Made by a program: the position numbers and the translations under genes
Shown here: positions 61,646 through 64,000 of the stretch, piece by piece
How the letters are laid out: every line of letters starts with the position of its first letter
Position numbering within the stretch: the stretch's first letter is position 1
Notes under the pieces: model-generated
What the model was told of the DNA's origin: nothing
Seen by the model: the letters and a program-made list of their open reading frames with translations, nothing else
Databases searched by the model: none
Source of the DNA: Volvariella volvacea V23
Lineage: Eukaryota > Basidiomycota > Agaricomycetes > Agaricales > Pluteaceae
DNA length: 64,000 nt
Direction: 5' to 3'
Assembly (NCBI GenBank): GCA_000349905.1
Contig: KB722742.1
Location: forward strand, 193,097 to 257,096

Positions 61646-61719
61646 CGTCAACACAGATTCACCTTCGTCATCGACTGCTGATGTTGGAGCACGTGCTCTC
61701 TTGCTTTTTTCGTATCTCC

Positions 61720-64000
61720 ATGATCAATCAAATGGGCTTCACTCATCGACAACCTGAACACTTTAATAGGTCAAGCTGGCAAGTGCCTACGCTTGTTGCT
61801 GGGATTACTCACCAATGGTTAATTTCAGGCTCCAAGAACCAGAGATAATAACCCCAGTGGACTGGGACGAGCTATCATCAACCAAAAGGTCAAAGATGCA
61901 CGACGGCAGCAAGAATCCGGTTTCGTGCGTGCTAATCGACGTCCTGACCGTTTTGAATTCTGATCATAAGCACGAGCAGTACACCACTGATTCCGATCCC
62001 TCCCGCCTGAGATCAGTAACGCAAGAACGTGATCTGGACGAGTTCCTGAGCAACGCGCAGTTGGCTGGGGTTGACTTCACTGCAGGTGCGTGATTTTGCC
62101 TCCTAAGAATTCAATCATCTATATATTTTGCAGAACGGCGTAATGTAAAGATCATCCAACAATCAACGGCGAAAAACCCCTATCTACTGAGCGAAGACGA
62201 AGAGAAAAACACCCTACGAAAGCAGCAGGAAAACAAGAAAAGATTAAGGGTGCCCAGGCGGCCACGGTGGACAAAATCCATGAAGCCAACTGAACTTGAT
62301 CGTTTGGAGAAGGCAAGCTTCTTGGAATGGAGGCGCGGTCTTGCGGAGTAAGTGTCAATGTTGTAAGCAATGAGTAGCCAACTGAGGAGATAAGACTACA
62401 AGATAAGGAACATTTCCTCTTGACGCCTTTTGAGCGCAACTTAGAAGTGTGGCGTCAACTATGGAGAGTTTTGGAACGTTCACATCTCCTCGTGCAGATC
62501 GTCGATGCACGAAACCCGCTAAAATTCCGTTGTGAGGACCTTGAGGACTATGTCCTGGACGTTGAGGGAAGCGAAGGCGAAGCTGGAACTGGGAAGGGAA
62601 TGCGGAAAACCCTGCTTTTGATCAACAAGGCTGACCTATTGACTGCTGATCAACGGTAAGCTACGTTCCTTGTCATATGATGCTTCTTAACACTTACTAG
62701 GTTGGCCTGGGCGGAGTATTTCGAGGGGAAGGGGATATCTTACGCATTTTACTCTGCCGCCGCAGCTTCTGCTCTCCAGCTTGCTCGAGAAATGCCTCTG
62801 TCGGAGCAGATGACTGGAGAAGCTGACAGAACAGACAGCGAGGATAGCAATAAGACGAGTGACAGCGATGAGGCAGACCAACAAACATTGCGGCTTGCGA
62901 CACATCTGCCAGGGTCTATCACAGAATCCGTGACCACTGATGTGCAAAAAACAAGCAGTAGTCTTGATTCTAGCTTGGAGGAAGAACAAGTCTATGGAGA
63001 CATAGGAGGCGCAGTGGACAAGGATTCAAGGACAAGGGTCCTCTCAGTTCAGGAATTAGAGGAATTGTTCTTAAACATAGCACCTGACCTATCCGGTAGA
63101 GCGCTCTCGTCTTTTAGTTTAAATCGCAGCCCCGCTCACCACAAAACTAGGGTTTGTTAATGCCAACGGACAAGTGCCATCTCGATTGGTTGTGGGTCTT
63201 GTAGGGTATCCCAACGTTGGCAAGTCGAGTACGATCAATTCCCTAATGGGACAGAAGAAAGTCAGTGTGTCCTCGACACCTGGAAAAACGAAGCACTTTC
63301 AGACGATACACCTCTCCGACAGAATCACTCTCTGTGACTGCCCTGGGTTGGTTTTTCCGCAATTCGCAACGACTAAAGCCGAGCTGGTGTGCGACGGCGT
63401 CCTGCCTATAGACCAAATGAGGGAACACACTGGCCCTGTGACGCTTGTGGTTCAACGGATACCCAGGGTGGTTTTGGAGGCAATCTATGGGCTTACACTC
63501 AATGTGCTTTCACTGGAAGAGGGAGGAGATGGTAAAATCACTGCAGAAGCCCTTCTCACTGCTTATGCAAGTAGGTCATGCCTCTGAAATTCCCGCACTG
63601 TGCTCATTTTTCTTTGCCATTAGTTGCGCGTGGCTTTATGCGTGCTGGTCAAGGAACTCCTGACGAGTCTCGAGCTGCACGCTACATCTTAAAGGACTAC
63701 GTGAATTCCAAGCTATTGTTCTGTCACCCCCCGCCTGGATGCGATGCGCAGACCTTTAACGCCAAAACTCACGAACTTGCTCTCCTTCGGATGGCAGACA
63801 AGAAGAAAGCGCCAACAACTCGCGTTGGTAAAGATGCCGATACGTTCGTCCCCTTGGGCAATGATGAACCAACCGTTTCGAACCAAAACATTGCTGGTGG
63901 TGCCAAATCCAAAGCGGTGGATCGAGACTTTTTTTCCAACAACCACACCCTCTCGTCACGACCCACTGTTCAGAGTGCAAGGCACGATGGGAAGGAGTTT
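61720..64000 (+). CDS. LSG1: Large-subunit GTPase LSG1 (3' end outside window)
   Basis: A circularly permuted cytoplasmic GTPase that releases the export adaptor Nmd3 from 60S ribosomes. It is partial because the window ends in an exon. Readable blocks are SGLGRAIINQKVKDARRQQES, LRSVTQERDLDEFL, TAERRNVKIIQQ, PRRPRWTKSMKPTELDRLE and FLEWRRGLAE, then a GTPase with permuted motifs. NKAD (LLLINKADLLT) comes first, then GYPNVGKSSTINSL (P-loop), TPGKTKHFQT and CDCPGLVFP. The N-terminus is uncertain. ATG 61720 (or 61732) spliced over 61783-61828 to 61829 is the only choice I found that keeps the frame without a huge exon. The intron 61925-61970 follows QQESGF. Convergent and divergent neighbours are very close. 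Confidence 0.88.

Noticed and set aside
61588..61848. LSG1 start at the ATG at 61615
   Set aside because: The frame does not join to SGLGRAIIN in phase, and it would overlap the coding exon of the LYR gene head-to-head.
1..64000. tRNA, rRNA, CRISPR array, transposon, integrated virus or biosynthetic cluster
   Set aside because: I scanned intergenic gaps and introns by eye and saw no cloverleaf B-box pattern, spaced repeats, terminal repeats, transposase or reverse-transcriptase motifs, or synthase megagenes. A tool search could still reveal small RNAs in introns.

Overview
The window is nuclear DNA from a filamentous basidiomycete, most likely an Agaricomycete. Genes are packed on both strands with mostly 50-600 bp between them. 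Almost every gene is cut by many short introns (about 45-65 nt, GT..AG, CTNAC-like branch sites), and the proteins read best as Agaricomycete-type homologues. I recognise 23 protein-coding genes: 22 complete, and one (LSG1) running off the right edge. I see no rRNA, tRNA, CRISPR, transposon or integrated virus. Exon models were built by joining frames across splice sites by eye. Where I summed the exon lengths, the total was a multiple of three, which supports those models.

Layout. 0.4-7.1 kb: Rab GDI (+) converging on RAV1 (-). 7.3-12.2 kb: a four-domain-like fasciclin membrane protein (+) and a mitochondrial acylcarnitine carrier (+). 12.7-18.3 kb: N-acetylglutamate synthase (-), divergent from a UBE2O-type E2/E3 ubiquitin enzyme (+). 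18.5-24.5 kb: KRE6/SKN1 GH16 glucan enzyme (-), SNAP43-like snRNA transcription factor (-), divergent from an Ima1-type inner nuclear membrane protein (+). 25.1-31.3 kb: a Ser-rich single-pass wall-sensor-like protein (-), a membrane-anchored heparinase II/III-like lyase (-), and peroxisomal 3-ketoacyl-CoA thiolase (-). 31.7-38.1 kb: ceramide glucosyltransferase (+) and exocyst SEC3 (+), converging on a YOP1/REEP protein (-). 38.4-44.3 kb: a Zn2Cys6 transcription factor (+) and a PRM10/ThrE-type transporter (+). 44.4-56.3 kb: three minus-strand nucleic-acid genes, namely a RING-containing SNF2 translocase, a degenerate RNase III/dsRBD protein, and a CHD/Mit1-like remodeler. 56.4-64 kb: exocyst SEC8 (+), a long LYR protein (-), and the ribosome-export GTPase LSG1 (+, partial).

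Functionally this is mostly housekeeping: vesicle traffic (GDI1, SEC3, SEC8, YOP1), V-ATPase assembly (RAV1), fatty-acid use (acylcarnitine carrier plus thiolase), wall and membrane building (KRE6, ceramide glucosyltransferase, FAS1 and sensor proteins) and chromatin/RNA work. There is no biosynthetic, defence or selfish cassette that I can support. The most unusual signals are in gene structure: an apparent AT-AC intron in the thiolase gene, a GC-AG intron in KRE6, exons of 3, 7, 7, 8, 9 and 14 nt, and very tight gene spacing, including stop codons 9 bp apart.
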